Assembly (NCBI GenBank): GCA_019745565.1
Contig: JAIESW010000016.1
Coordinates: 124,001 to 188,000, forward strand
DNA from: Burkholderiales bacterium
GTDB lineage: Bacteria > Pseudomonadota > Gammaproteobacteria > Burkholderiales > Ga0077523
Reading direction: 5' to 3'
Length of the DNA stretch: 64,000 bases
Shown here: piece by piece, positions 36,173-45,244 of the stretch
How the letters are laid out: every line of letters begins with the position of its first letter
Numbering within the stretch: the first letter of the stretch is position 1
Translations under genes and position numbers: made by a program
Notes under the pieces: generated by a model
The model's database searches: none
What the model was told of the DNA's origin: nothing
What the model saw: the letters and a program-made list of their open reading frames with translations, nothing else

Positions 36173-37363
36173 CTACGCGCTGAACGCCTGGATGCCGGTC
36201 TGCGCGCGCCCGAGGATCAACGCGTGCACGTCGTGCGTGCCTTCGTAGGTGTTGACCGCTTCCAGGTTGAGCATGTGGCGCACGACGTGGTACTCGTCGG
36301 AAATGCCGTTGCCGCCGTGCATGTCACGAGCCAGCCGCGCGATGTCCAGCGCCTTGCCGCAGGAGTTCCGCTTGATCAGCGACACCATCTCGGGAGAGGC
36401 GCGACCTTCGTCCATCAGGCGGCCCACGCGCAGCACCGACTGCAGGCCGAGCGTGATCTCCGTCATCATGTTGGTGAGCTTCAGCTGGATCAGTTGGTTG
36501 GCGGCGAGCGGCCGACCGAACTGCTTGCGATCCAGCGTGTACTCCCGCGCTGCATGCCAGCAGAACTCCGCTGCGCCGAGCGCACCCCACGCGATACCGA
36601 AGCGTGCCTTGTTGAGGCAGGAGAACGGTCCCTTGAGCCCCTCCACTTCGGGCAGCAGGTTTTCCTCGGGGACGAAGACATCGTCCATGACGAGTTCGCC
36701 GGTCACGGACGCGCGCAGGCTGAACTTGCCTTCGATCTTGGGTGTGGACAGTCCCTTCATGCCGCGCTCGAGAATGAACCCGCGGATGACCCCGGCGTCG
36801 TTCTTCGCCCATACCACCGCGATGTCGGCGATGGGGGAATTGGTGATCCACATCTTCGCGCCGGAGATCCGGTAGCCGCCGTCCACCTTGCGGGCGCGCG
36901 TGATCATGCCGCCCGGGTCGGAGCCATGGTCGGGTTCGGTCAGGCCGAAGCAGCCCACCATCTCGCCGCTGGCGAGCTTCGGCAGGTACTTCTGCCGCTG
37001 CGCTTCGCTGCCGAATGTGTAGATCGGGTACATCACCAGCGAGGATTGCACGCTCATGGTGGAGCGATAGCTCGAGTCTACGCGTTCGATCTCGCGCGCG
37101 ATCAGCCCGTAGCTCACGTGGTTCACGCCGGCGCAGCCGTAGCCTTCGATCGTGGGTCCGAGGAAGCCGAGAGCGCCCATTTCGCTGATCACCGCGCGAT
37201 CGAACTTCTCGTGGCGATTGGCCTCGAGGACGCGCGGCATGAGCTTGTCCTGGCAGTAGGCGCGGGCGCTGTCGCGCACCATGCGCTCGTCGTCCGTCAG
37301 TTGTTCCTCGAACAGGAAGGGGTCATCCCACTGGAAGACGGGCTTGCGGGCGGGGGCATTCAT
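36173..37363 (-). CDS. gcdH: Glutaryl-CoA dehydrogenase
   Basis: This 396-residue flavoenzyme oxidatively decarboxylates glutaryl-CoA to crotonyl-CoA. Signature segments are [19 protein letters not shown], where the Arg binds the glutaryl carboxylate, [27 protein letters not shown], and [18 protein letters not shown], where the Glu is the catalytic base. This combination separates it from simple acyl-CoA dehydrogenases. It is used in lysine, tryptophan and benzoate breakdown. The ATG at 37363 gives the usual length; its upstream region is shared with the divergent cyclase gene. Confidence 0.95.
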   Translation of the reverse strand: MNAPARKPVFQWDDPFLFEEQLTDDERMVRDSARAYCQDKLMPRVLEANRHEKFDRAVISEMGALGFLGPTIEGYGCAGVNHVSYGLIAREIERVDSSYRSTMSVQSSLVMYPIYTFGSEAQRQKYLPKLASGEMVGCFGLTEPDHGSDPGGMITRARKVDGGYRISGAKMWITNSPIADIAVVWAKNDAGVIRGFILERGMKGLSTPKIEGKFSLRASVTGELVMDDVFVPEENLLPEVEGLKGPFSCLNKARFGIAWGALGAAEFCWHAAREYTLDRKQFGRPLAANQLIQLKLTNMMTEITLGLQSVLRVGRLMDEGRASPEMVSLIKRNSCGKALDIARLARDMHGGNGISDEYHVVRHMLNLEAVNTYEGTHDVHALILGRAQTGIQAFSA

Positions 37364-37455
37364 GGCGCACTCCGTGATTGGCGTCTCGAGCCCCGCATGG
37401 TAGCGGGGCGGGCGCGGCCTTGCCAGCAGGCGCCGGGCGGGCTGCGGTCGATGTG

Positions 37456-37461
37456 TAGAAT
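37456..37461 (+). promoter_or_regulatory. Candidate -10 box for the cyclase-family gene
   Basis: TAGAAT lies 57 nt before the GTG at 37518 in the gcdH/cyclase divergent spacer. No strong -35 hexamer is seen. Confidence 0.3.
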
Positions 37462-37517
37462 CCGTCGAATCGTGCCGGACCACCGGCCGCAACCCAAGAA
37501 CAAGAGGGAGGAGGCTT

Positions 37518-38558
37518 GTGAATCCACGCTGGCGGCAGCGGCCCCCGGGGTCGACCTGGGGTGACTTCGGGCCGGACGACGAACTGGGTCGCATCAATCT
37601 CATCACGCCGGAGAAGGTGCGGCAGGGCGCCGCGGAGATCCGCGAGGGGGTGAGCTTCTGCCTGTCCATTCCGCTCGACTATCCGGGCGGACGCAAGCTG
37701 AATCCGCGCCGCGGACCGCCCGAGTTGACCCCGACCTCGCGCCTCGGCAAGCCGAACATGAACTTCCCGCTGCGCAAGGAGAACGGGCACAGCACCGACG
37801 TCGTGTGCGACGATCAAGTGCTCCTCACGCTGCAGTACTCGACGCAATGGGATTCGCTGGCGCACGTGGGTGCCTGGTTCGATGCCGACGGTGACGGCAA
37901 GCCAGAGATGGTCTACTACAACGGGTGGCGTGCGAACGAGCATGTGGTGGGGCCGGTGATCCACCACGACGATCACGAGGAAGCCTGCGGTGCGCACCTC
38001 GGAGCGCTCAAGCTGTCGATCTCGAATTTCGCGGTGAAGCCCATCCAGGGGCGCGGAGTCATGCTGGATTTCCATGCGCATTTCGGTGCGGTGCGCCGTG
38101 CGCTGTCCTATGACGACGTGCAGCGCGTACTCGATGCCGACGGCATCGAGGTGGAACAGGGCGATCTGCTGGTGATGCGGACCGGATTCACCGATGCGAT
38201 CCTCGGGATGAATCGCGATCCGGATCTCGCCCGGCTCGAAGCCATCAGCATGGGCCTCGACGGACGCGACGAGAAGCTGCTGCAATGGATCACCGACAGC
38301 GGCGTCGCGGCCATCTGCTCCGACAACTATGCGGTCGAATTCTACCCGCCGCGCGACGTGCCGGGGGCGAGCGCGCACCTGCCGCTGCACCAGCACTGCC
38401 TGTTCAAGCTCGGCGTGCCCCTTGGCGAACTGTGGTGGCTCAAGGATCTCGGCGAATGGCTGAGGGCCCACAAGCGCACGCGCTTCATGTTGACGGCCCC
38501 GCCATTGCGCCTGCCCGGCGCGGTCGGTTCGCCGGCGACGCCGGTCGCGACCGTCTGA
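37518..38558 (+). CDS. Cyclase-family metal-dependent hydrolase (kynurenine formamidase-like)
   Basis: This 346-residue protein of the cyclase superfamily (Pfam Cyclase) has [22 protein letters not shown], a hallmark of the longer subgroup. The metal region is [13 protein letters not shown], followed by DFHAHFG and the late [15 protein letters not shown] and [10 protein letters not shown] segments. Shorter relatives hydrolyse N-formylkynurenine; the longer ones are poorly characterised. The start is GTG with GGGAGGAGG upstream. It is followed 22 nt later by an SDR gene, so the two probably act together. The position beside gcdH hints at aromatic or tryptophan-derived catabolism; that is inference. 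Confidence 0.85.
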   Translation: MNPRWRQRPPGSTWGDFGPDDELGRINLITPEKVRQGAAEIREGVSFCLSIPLDYPGGRKLNPRRGPPELTPTSRLGKPNMNFPLRKENGHSTDVVCDDQVLLTLQYSTQWDSLAHVGAWFDADGDGKPEMVYYNGWRANEHVVGPVIHHDDHEEACGAHLGALKLSISNFAVKPIQGRGVMLDFHAHFGAVRRALSYDDVQRVLDADGIEVEQGDLLVMRTGFTDAILGMNRDPDLARLEAISMGLDGRDEKLLQWITDSGVAAICSDNYAVEFYPPRDVPGASAHLPLHQHCLFKLGVPLGELWWLKDLGEWLRAHKRTRFMLTAPPLRLPGAVGSPATPVATV

Positions 38559-38580
38559 CCCCGAAAAAGAGGAGGCTTCC

Positions 38581-39345
38581 ATGGGCAAGCATCTCGACCG
38601 CTTCCGCATCGACGGCAAGGTCGCATTCGTCACCGGCGGTTCGCGGGGACTCGGCCTCGAGATCGCCGAGGCGCTGGTCGAGGCCGGTGCGAAGGTGGCG
38701 CTGATGGCGCGGCGGCCGCAGTACTTCGAAGAGGCGTTGAAATCGCTGCCGAGCGCGCTGTGCATCGTGGGCGACGTGAGCGTCGAGACCGACGTCGTCA
38801 AGGCAGTTCAGGAGACCGAGAACAAGCTCGGCACCGTCGATATCCTGGTGAACGGTGCCGGCGTATCCTGGGCGGCACCCGCAGTCGACATGCCCGCCGA
38901 GAAACTGCAGCAAGTGACCGCGGTCAATTTCTACGGGACGTTCTACGCGTGCAAGGCGTGCGCGCCCGGCATGATCGAGAAGGGCTACGGGAAGATTATC
39001 AACATCGCGTCGGTGGCGGGGTTGAAGGGCGAAGAGCCCGACATCCTCGATGCCGTCGGCTACACCGGCAGCAAGGCGGCGGTGCTCGGCCTGACCCGCG
39101 ATCTCGCGGTGAAGTGGGGGCCGCACGGCATCCGCGTGAATGCGCTGGCACCCGGGTTCTTCCCGACCAAACTCACCGAGAAGGTCATCCCGCGCGTGAC
39201 TCACGCGTTGCAGACTCACAACCCGCTGCGTCGTGCAGGGATCCCGGGCGAATTGGCGGGCGCCGGATTGTTCCTCGCGAGTCCGGCATCGGACTACGTG
39301 AACGGGCATACGTTGGTGGTCGACGGTGGGGGCGTTGCGGGCTAG
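38581..39345 (+). CDS. SDR-family oxidoreductase
   Basis: This 254-residue classical short-chain dehydrogenase has VTGGSRGLGLEIAEAL, ALMARRPQ with basic residues after beta-2 that suggest NADP(H), GDVSVE, VNGAGVS, the serine in NIASVAG, and YTGSKAA. HTLVVDGGGVAG is at the C-terminus. It is probably cotranscribed with the cyclase-family gene. The substrate is unknown. Confidence 0.88.
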   Translation: MGKHLDRFRIDGKVAFVTGGSRGLGLEIAEALVEAGAKVALMARRPQYFEEALKSLPSALCIVGDVSVETDVVKAVQETENKLGTVDILVNGAGVSWAAPAVDMPAEKLQQVTAVNFYGTFYACKACAPGMIEKGYGKIINIASVAGLKGEEPDILDAVGYTGSKAAVLGLTRDLAVKWGPHGIRVNALAPGFFPTKLTEKVIPRVTHALQTHNPLRRAGIPGELAGAGLFLASPASDYVNGHTLVVDGGGVAG

Positions 39346-39404
39346 CGAGGGGCTGTAGCTACCGGGAACCGGCGTTCGGCAGACCAGTTCGGCAGGAGAA
39401 AGCG

Positions 39405-39830
39405 ATGCGCATCCTGATGGCATACGACGGAACGATCGAAGGCCAGCGCGCGCTGCTCGCGGCGCCGGAGATCAATCTGCTGCCCCACGACGAGACGCAT
39501 CTGCTGGCCGTCCTGCCGATGCCGGCCGGCCTGTTCCTCGCCGAGGGCTACGTGCCGGGCCAGGTGATCGACGAGGAGCGGGCGCAGGCGAAGGCGCGGC
39601 TGGACGAGTGTGTCGCCGCGCTCATCGCGCAGGGTTTCCCTGCCACGGGCCACATGTCCTGGGGCGAGCCGGTGGAGGAGATCTGCAAGCTCGCCGCGCA
39701 ACTCAAGTCGAGCATGATCCTGGTCGCGCATCCGCGGGCGACGTCGTTCGCCGCACGCTGGTGGCGCGGCTGGGTGGGGTCGTCGCTGCTCGAGCAGACG
39801 CCTTGCAGCCTCCTGGTGTCGGTCTACTAG
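39405..39830 (+). CDS. Universal stress protein (UspA) family
   Basis: This 141-residue single UspA domain has ILMAYDGTIEGQRAL at the N-terminus. The C-terminal region SSMILVAHPRATSFAARWWRGWVGSSLLEQTPCSLLVSVY keeps the usual GS...LL....CSVLV ending. The ATP-binding G-2x-G-9x-G pattern is degenerate (HPRATS instead of GxRG), so nucleotide binding is uncertain. A GGAGAAAG ribosome site precedes the ATG. It lies 59 nt after the SDR gene. Confidence 0.87.
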   Translation: MRILMAYDGTIEGQRALLAAPEINLLPHDETHLLAVLPMPAGLFLAEGYVPGQVIDEERAQAKARLDECVAALIAQGFPATGHMSWGEPVEEICKLAAQLKSSMILVAHPRATSFAARWWRGWVGSSLLEQTPCSLLVSVY

Positions 39831-39879
39831 GCTGCGACGATCGAGTCACCGGGCGTCTGGCGCAGTGTTGTGCGTCGCT

Positions 39880-39968
39880 GCCCCCACCTAGCCCTCCTCC
39901 AGCAAAGCTGGGGGAGGGGACGTATACCCCTTCCCCCGGCTACGCCGGGGGAAGGTCGGGATGGGGGC
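39880..39968. repeat. Paired palindromic intergenic repeat, copy C
   Basis: The left arm starts GCCCCCACCTAGCC with a CCTCCTCCAGC...GCTGGGGGAGG hairpin. The right arm is a CCTTCCCCCGGC/GCCGGGGGAAGG hairpin ending GGGATGGGGGC, identical in layout to copy A. It lies between two convergent genes (usp and the small lipoprotein). Confidence 0.8.
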
Positions 39969-39981
39969 CATCCGGCCGCCC

Positions 39982-40257
39982 CTACTTCGGTTTACACACC
40001 GACTGACCGTCCTTCCAGCCGGCGCGGTACTGGCTGTCGGACGTGTAGCGGGCCTTGTCCTCGGCTTCCGCCACCTTGCGCTTGGCGGCGTCGCAGCCGG
40101 CGTTGAAGCCATCCCGGAACTGCGGCGGATAGCCGGCCAGGTTGTAGCGGGCCGCAGGCGCCTTCTGCGCTGTCCCGGAGTTGCCGCCGGTGGCGCAGCC
40201 TTGCAGCATCAGGACGGTCGCGCAGAGCGCGAAAACGACGAGGTCCGACGTTCTCAC
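39982..40257 (-). CDS. Small putative lipoprotein of unknown function
   Basis: This 91-residue protein starts at GTG. Its hydrophobic leader ends in the lipobox LQGC (Cys21), so it should be lipidated and envelope-anchored. The mature part is short and polar: YPPQFRDGFNAGCDAAKRK, YTSDSQYRAGWKDGQSVCK. The FxxGFxxGCxxAK and YxxGWxDGxxxC repeats, with two further cysteines, look like a tandem of a small helical motif. No function is recognised. Confidence 0.7.
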   Translation of the reverse strand: MRTSDLVVFALCATVLMLQGCATGGNSGTAQKAPAARYNLAGYPPQFRDGFNAGCDAAKRKVAEAEDKARYTSDSQYRAGWKDGQSVCKPK

Positions 40258-40297
40258 GTCGGACCCCGGCGGTGAATTCGAACTCGGAAGCGACCGT

Positions 40298-40777
40298 TCA
40301 GCCGATGGTCAGGACCAAGCCGTTCATCAGACGCACCCGCTGGCCGACGCTGAAGCGCGGCTTGATGTGTTCCTGGATGACGCGCATCGTGCCGTCGTCC
40401 ATGCGCAGCTTCACCACGAAGCCGTTGGAGGAATTGGACGTGTCGGGTGCGCTCAGGTTGCTGGCCGACGAACCGTTCGGATCGCGCATCACCAGCGGGC
40501 CACCGGAGGCCGCTGCCAGTGCGTCGGGTGTCATCGCCTCGATGGACTGGACACGTCCGCAGGTCGTGCATTCGTGGGACGACATGTGCAGCGCCTTGTC
40601 GCCCTTGGCCTTGGCCGCAGCCTTGGAGCCCTTGAACGAGAAATCGCCCGCCGGATTGCCGGTGCGCGCGAGCGGGAGATTGCCGGTGATGGCCGCCACC
40701 CCGATCCCGCTGAACACCACGACCGACAGCGCCGCGGCGACCATCAGCGGAAACAGCAGCCTGCTCCTCGATTCCAT
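40298..40777 (-). CDS. Membrane-anchored protein with CxxC and SlyB-like C-terminal domain
   Basis: This 159-residue protein has an N-terminal membrane anchor (LLFPLMVAAALSVVVFSGI) without a lipobox. A lysine/alanine-rich stretch follows, then SSHECTTCGRVQSIEAM with a CxxC pair. The C-terminal domain GFVVKLRMDDGTMRVIQEH...FSVGQRVRLMNG resembles the end of SlyB/Pcp outer-membrane lipoproteins. Typical relatives have a glycine-zipper between the two parts, which is not evident here. The chosen ATG has GGAGGGGC upstream. The function is unknown; the CxxC may bind metal or be redox-active. Confidence 0.7.
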   Translation of the reverse strand: MESRSRLLFPLMVAAALSVVVFSGIGVAAITGNLPLARTGNPAGDFSFKGSKAAAKAKGDKALHMSSHECTTCGRVQSIEAMTPDALAAASGGPLVMRDPNGSSASNLSAPDTSNSSNGFVVKLRMDDGTMRVIQEHIKPRFSVGQRVRLMNGLVLTIG

Positions 40778-40986
40778 GTTGCCCCTCCGTTGCGCTTCCC
40801 TCGGGGAGCACGATCGGTCCCCGTAGCAGGGAGCATATCGGCCGAGAAGCACAGGGCTTTAGAGCAACGCGCGTGCCGACGGCGCAAATCTCTGATAAAT
40901 CACCCATTTGGGTCCAGTCGGCAGGCGTCGGAGAGGGGTCTGTCTGTCACTGCACGACGACAGAACGGCGCCGGAGGGCGCGTCTT

Positions 40987-42339
40987 TCAGGTGAGGGCCT
41001 TGAAGAGCCCGGGGTCGAGGTGATGCCGGTGCAGGAGCTTGTAGAACTCGGTCCGGTTACGCTTGGCGAGGCGCGCTGCGTGGGTCACGTTGCCGCTGGT
41101 CATCTTGAGCAACCGCGCCAGGTAATCGCGCTCGAACTGCCCGCGAGCCTGCTCGAAGGAATCGAGTTCGGTCGCCTGGATGCGCAACGCACTCTCGACC
41201 AGCGCGGGACTCACGACGGCGCTGGTGGTGAGTGCCACGACCTGTTCGACGACGTTCACCAGTTCGCGCACGTTGCCGGGCCAATCGTATTTCACGAGCC
41301 GCTGCAGTGCGTCGGCGGAGAACGCATTGACGGTCTTGCCGTACTTGCGCGCGATGTTGGTGAGGAAGTGGCCGGCGAGCAGCGGCACGTCTTCGCGCCG
41401 GTCCCTCAGTGGCGGCAGCGTGAAGCTCACCACGTTCAGCCGGTAGTAGAGGTCTTCGCGGAACTGCCCCTCGCGAATCGCCGCGTCGAGATCGCGATGG
41501 GTCGCCGAGACGATGCGCACGTCCACCGGCGCCGATTGCGTGGCACCCACCGGACGGACCGTCCGTTCCTGCAGCACACGCAGCAGCTTCACCTGCAATG
41601 CCACCGGCATGTCGCCGATCTCGTCGAGAAACACGGTGCCGCCGTTGGCAGACTGGAACAGGCCCTCGTGGTCGCGTGCGGCCCCGGTGAAGGCGCCCTT
41701 CACGTGACCGAACAGTTCGGACTCGAGCAGCGCTTCCGGAATCGCACCGCAATTGATCGCCATGAACGGCTGGTCGCGGCGCGGGCTGGCGCGGTGAATG
41801 GCCTGGGCAAGCAGTTCCTTGCCGGTGCCGCTTTCGCCGCGGATCAGGACGCTGGCATCGCCGGTGGCGACCAGCTTGGCACGGGACAGCACGGCTTCGA
41901 ACTCGGGGTTGCGCGTGACGATGCCGCTTTTCCATTCCTCGGAAATGTCGTCCGTCGTGACCGGTGCCGACAGATTCACCGCGCGGGTCACCTGGGTCAC
42001 CAGGTCCTTGCCGTCGAATGGCTTCGTGAGATAGCCGAATACGCCGCGCTGGGTCGCGGCCACTGCATCCGGAATGGTGCCGTGGGCCGTGAGGATGATG
42101 ACCGGCAGGACCGGATTGGAGCGATGGATCTGATCGAACAGCGCCATCCCGTCCATGCCGCCCATGCGCAGATCGGTCACGACCACCTGCGGTGTCGATG
42201 CCGAGAGAATCGCAAGCGCGCGTTCGCCGCTGTCGGCGGTGGCGACCTCGAATCCGGCGGACTGTAGCCGAATGGATACAAGCTTCAGCAGGTCCGCATC
42301 GTCGTCAACCACCAACACTTTTGCTGTGGCTCGCATCAT
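40987..42339 (-). CDS. glrR: Sigma-54-dependent response regulator GlrR (QseF)
   Basis: This 450-residue NtrC-type regulator has a receiver domain with phospho-acceptor Asp56 (VVVTDLRMGG) and conserved Lys in YLTKPF. The AAA+ domain has Walker A GESGTGKELLA, the sigma-54 contact loop GAFTGA, and FLDEIGDMP as Walker B. A C-terminal Fis-type helix-turn-helix follows (NVTHAARLAKRNRTEFYKLL). The order glrK-qseG-glrR matches the enterobacterial operon for envelope and small-RNA control. Its ATG overlaps the qseG stop by 4 nt. Confidence 0.92.
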   Translation of the reverse strand: MMRATAKVLVVDDDADLLKLVSIRLQSAGFEVATADSGERALAILSASTPQVVVTDLRMGGMDGMALFDQIHRSNPVLPVIILTAHGTIPDAVAATQRGVFGYLTKPFDGKDLVTQVTRAVNLSAPVTTDDISEEWKSGIVTRNPEFEAVLSRAKLVATGDASVLIRGESGTGKELLAQAIHRASPRRDQPFMAINCGAIPEALLESELFGHVKGAFTGAARDHEGLFQSANGGTVFLDEIGDMPVALQVKLLRVLQERTVRPVGATQSAPVDVRIVSATHRDLDAAIREGQFREDLYYRLNVVSFTLPPLRDRREDVPLLAGHFLTNIARKYGKTVNAFSADALQRLVKYDWPGNVRELVNVVEQVVALTTSAVVSPALVESALRIQATELDSFEQARGQFERDYLARLLKMTSGNVTHAARLAKRNRTEFYKLLHRHHLDPGLFKALT

Positions 42340-42914
42340 TTCTTCCTCTGTTTCTGATCCTTTTCAATCATAGCGCGCTCCACGTCCTTCAGTGCGTCGA
42401 GTTTGCGTTGCAGCTCGTCCGCGCGCTTCTGTTCTTCCCTCACCTTCACCGCCTGCACCTGCACTGCGGCATCGGTTTTCCGCGATTCTTCCAGATTGCC
42501 AAGAATCAACTGGGCGATGCCGCGATACGGGCTGAGGGGGCTCACGTCGCCGCGAATGTAGGGGTCGAGCAGCTGCATGGCCTGGGCTTCACTGCGGAAC
42601 GAAGTGCCCGGCTGCAGGTACAGCAGGATCAGTTTCATGCGCGCCGACTCCGCGCCGGTGGCGGTGAAATCCTTGCGCGCCTGGTACAGGGCCGTCTTGA
42701 GATCGGCCTGCGACCTCTGCTTGAGATTGGCGAGAAACAACAAGGTTTCATCGGTCCCGGTGAAAACTTCCTTCACCTGCGGTTCGCACGGCACCGGTTC
42801 CGCAACCGCGGGTGGCGGTTGCTGCGGCTCCGGTTCCGGTTCGGGCCGCGGCGGCGTGGTCTGGCAGGCTGCGAGCAATACTGTCGAAAGCAGGATTATG
42901 ACGATGGTCTTCAC
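42336..42914 (-). CDS. qseG: QseG-like outer-membrane lipoprotein between glrK and glrR
   Basis: This 192-residue lipoprotein has a lipobox ending LLAAC (Cys17), a Pro/Glu-rich linker (RPEPEPEPQQPPP), a helical middle (YLQPGTSFRSEAQAMQLLDPY) and a long C-terminal coiled coil (VKVREEQKRADELQRKLDALK). In enterobacteria the protein between QseE and QseF (QseG/YfhG) tethers the sensor. Position, lipidation and size match, while sequence similarity is weak, so the name rests mostly on context. Confidence 0.75.
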   Translation of the reverse strand: MKTIVIILLSTVLLAACQTTPPRPEPEPEPQQPPPAVAEPVPCEPQVKEVFTGTDETLLFLANLKQRSQADLKTALYQARKDFTATGAESARMKLILLYLQPGTSFRSEAQAMQLLDPYIRGDVSPLSPYRGIAQLILGNLEESRKTDAAVQVQAVKVREEQKRADELQRKLDALKDVERAMIEKDQKQRKK

Positions 42915-42928
42915 GTGGCCCTCTTAGG

Positions 42929-44398
42929 CTAGGCAGCTTGCAGCTGCTTCTGCGTGAGCGGCAGCGACACGCGGATGTGCGCGCCGCGACCGCCGTCGAC
43001 GATCTCCACTCGTCCCCGATGGGCGGCGACGAACTCCTTCACGATCGCGAGTCCCAGGCCGGTGCCCTTCACCGGTCCCTGGTACGGCGCACTGCCCTGG
43101 AAGAACGGCTCGAACACGGCATCGCGCTCCTCCTGCGCGATGCCCGGTCCCTCGTCCACCACTTCCAGGCGAGCTTCCTGTCCGTTCGAGCGTGCCATCA
43201 CCAGGATGCGTCCGCCGGCCGGCGAGAACTTGACCGCGTTCGACACCAGATTGTCGACCACGGCGGCGAGCTTGTCCTGGTCGGCCTCCAGCACGATGGC
43301 CGGGCAGTCCACCTGGTAGCGCAGGCCCTTCGAGGCGATGGTGAGGCGGTGCTGCTGCCCGGCGCGCGCGATGACCTCGGACAGCGGGACGGGTGAGAAC
43401 GCCACGGCACCGCGCTGATACTGCGCGGTGTGGAACGACAGCAGATCCTCGATCAGGCGCTGCAGGCGGTGGGTGTTCTGCTTGAGGATGGTGGCCACCT
43501 CACGCTGCGCAGGCGACAGATCGCCCAGCACCTGTTCCTCGAGCAGATCGATGCCCTCCTTCAGCGACGCGAGCGGCGTCTTCAATTCGTGCGACACGTG
43601 GCGCAGGAACCGCGTCTTCTGTTCCTCGAGGTCGATCAGCCGCAGGCGCATCCATTCGAGCTGACGCCCGAGGTGCTGCAGGTCTTCCGGCCCCTGCACT
43701 TCGACGCGCGAACCGAAGTCGCCTTCGCCGAGCCGCCGGATCGCCGCGTCGATCTGCGAGATCGGGCGCGAGATCAGGATGATCGCACCCACCACGATGA
43801 AGAGCGCCACCGGCACCAGCGCGACCAGTTGCCAGAAGATGAAGCGCTGCACGCCCTCCGAGACCGACTGCAGCGACGCGACCTCGCGCTCCACGACGCC
43901 GCTGCCCATGTCGTCCAGCGCCTGCGCGAGCACGTCGAGCGCGCGGAACTCGGCGAGCAGTGGTGCCAGCGATGCCGGTTTGCTGCGACCGGCCTCGACT
44001 GCCTGGGCGATGTCGAGCTCGCGCTGCTTCAGGGTCTTCAACTGGTTCGATTGCTCCGCATCCAGGCGGAAGCTGCCCATCCGCTGCGCGGCCTCGAGGA
44101 AGCGGGCGCGGGCGTGGTCATAGCCCTCGAGCAGAGCGGTGTCGCCGAGTGCGGTGAACTGCCGCACGCTGCGCTCCATTGCGTTGGCCTGCTCGATGAT
44201 GAGCCGGCTCGTCTGCGTGGCCTGGACCGCCTGCTGCACGGTGCGCTGGCTGCGCTCCACGATCTCGTGGATCGACACCGCGTTGTTGACGATGGCGAAG
44301 ATCAGCGGCAACGACACCAGCAGGAAGCCGGCGATGATCAGCTTGAGGAAGGAGCTCGGATAGTAGATCGGGCGCCGCAGCACCCTCAGCAATCGCAT
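42929..44398 (-). CDS. glrK: Sensor histidine kinase GlrK (QseE)
   Basis: This 489-residue kinase has an N-terminal membrane helix (FLKLIIAGFLLVSLPLIFA), a helical periplasmic sensor of about 150 residues, a second helix (LVALVPVALFIVVGAIILI), HAMP, a HisKA domain with HVSHELKTPLASLKEG, and a HATPase domain (DNLVSNAVKF, DEGPGI, GTGLGLAIVKEF). The start at 44398 gives the compact N-terminus usual for GlrK. An in-frame ATG at 44503 would extend into the upstream hydratase gene by 59 nt. It is first gene of the glrK-qseG-glrR operon. Confidence 0.9.
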   Translation of the reverse strand: MRLLRVLRRPIYYPSSFLKLIIAGFLLVSLPLIFAIVNNAVSIHEIVERSQRTVQQAVQATQTSRLIIEQANAMERSVRQFTALGDTALLEGYDHARARFLEAAQRMGSFRLDAEQSNQLKTLKQRELDIAQAVEAGRSKPASLAPLLAEFRALDVLAQALDDMGSGVVEREVASLQSVSEGVQRFIFWQLVALVPVALFIVVGAIILISRPISQIDAAIRRLGEGDFGSRVEVQGPEDLQHLGRQLEWMRLRLIDLEEQKTRFLRHVSHELKTPLASLKEGIDLLEEQVLGDLSPAQREVATILKQNTHRLQRLIEDLLSFHTAQYQRGAVAFSPVPLSEVIARAGQQHRLTIASKGLRYQVDCPAIVLEADQDKLAAVVDNLVSNAVKFSPAGGRILVMARSNGQEARLEVVDEGPGIAQEERDAVFEPFFQGSAPYQGPVKGTGLGLAIVKEFVAAHRGRVEIVDGGRGAHIRVSLPLTQKQLQAA

Positions 44399-44444
44399 CA
44401 GGGGCTCGGCACGCAGCCGGCTCGAGCCCTCCAAGTGTGCGGAC

Positions 44445-45233
44445 TCAGGCGTCAAAGCTGACTTCGGCACGGCCGATGGGTCCGAATTCGGCGGCGACGG
44501 CATCGCCGGCCTTCACGGCCACCGGCGCCACGCACGTGCCGGTGGTGACGACCTCACCGGCACTAAGACCCGTGCCGAGGCGCGACAGCTCGTTCGCGAT
44601 CCAGGTCAGGGCGACTCTCGGGTCGCCGAGCACGTTAGCGCCGCTGCCCGTCTGCACCAGCTTGCCGTTCACGAAGGCCGTCACCGGATGGCGTGCGAGA
44701 TCCATCTCGCGCCACGGTGCCTCGGTCGCGGGGCCGAGGGCGAACCACGAAGCGCAGGCGTTGTCAGCGATGAGTTGCGGTGCGCCGACGCGAACGAAAT
44801 CGCGGTAGCGGGAATCCGGAACCTCGATGGCCGGATGCAGCGTCGCCACGGCGGCGAGCACTTCCTCGGTGCTGTACGGAGCCGCGCGCGGCGGCAGGTC
44901 GCGCCCCATGCGGAACGCGAACTCGGCTTCGAAGACGCCCATCAGGTTGTGCGCGAGCGAGAACGTGGCCGGGCACGTGCGGGCACGCTTGCCGAGCAGT
45001 GTGCCGGGCAACGGACCGTCGACACCGATGTGGGCCTGGCCGGCGCTGCTGGTGGCTGCGATCTTCCAGCCGAAGCGGGTGTCGCCCGATTGTTTCGCGA
45101 TGGCGAGCTGGACGGCGAATCCTTCCTCGCGCGAGGCGGGACGGACGTTCTCGGGCAGGGCATCCAGGGTCGTGCCGCCTTGCCATGCCTTCCAGAGAAC
45201 TTGTGCGGCTTGCTCGATGGATGCGGGTGTCAT
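44445..45233 (-). CDS. 2-keto-4-pentenoate hydratase/FAH-family protein
   Basis: This 262-residue protein of the hydratase-decarboxylase (MhpD/HpaH) group has FGWKIAATSSAGQAHIGVDGPLPG, FEAEFAFRMGRDLPP with the metal-binding Glu residues, AIEVPDSRYRDF, VLGDPRVALTW and GEVVTTGTC. Members hydrate 2-oxopent-4-enoate-type acids from meta-cleavage pathways to 4-hydroxy-2-oxo acids. No ring-cleavage gene is adjacent, so it may serve a sugar-acid or scattered aromatic pathway. It follows the hydroxyacid dehydrogenase gene by 11 nt on the same strand. Confidence 0.88.
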   Translation of the reverse strand: MTPASIEQAAQVLWKAWQGGTTLDALPENVRPASREEGFAVQLAIAKQSGDTRFGWKIAATSSAGQAHIGVDGPLPGTLLGKRARTCPATFSLAHNLMGVFEAEFAFRMGRDLPPRAAPYSTEEVLAAVATLHPAIEVPDSRYRDFVRVGAPQLIADNACASWFALGPATEAPWREMDLARHPVTAFVNGKLVQTGSGANVLGDPRVALTWIANELSRLGTGLSAGEVVTTGTCVAPVAVKAGDAVAAEFGPIGRAEVSFDA

Positions 45234-45244
45234 GTCTTTTCCGT

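Noticed and set aside
34943..37564. An 873-codon open frame on the plus strand across the CoA-transferase and gcdH genes
   Set aside because: It spans two convincing minus-strand genes and has no recognisable fold. It is a GC-driven antisense frame.
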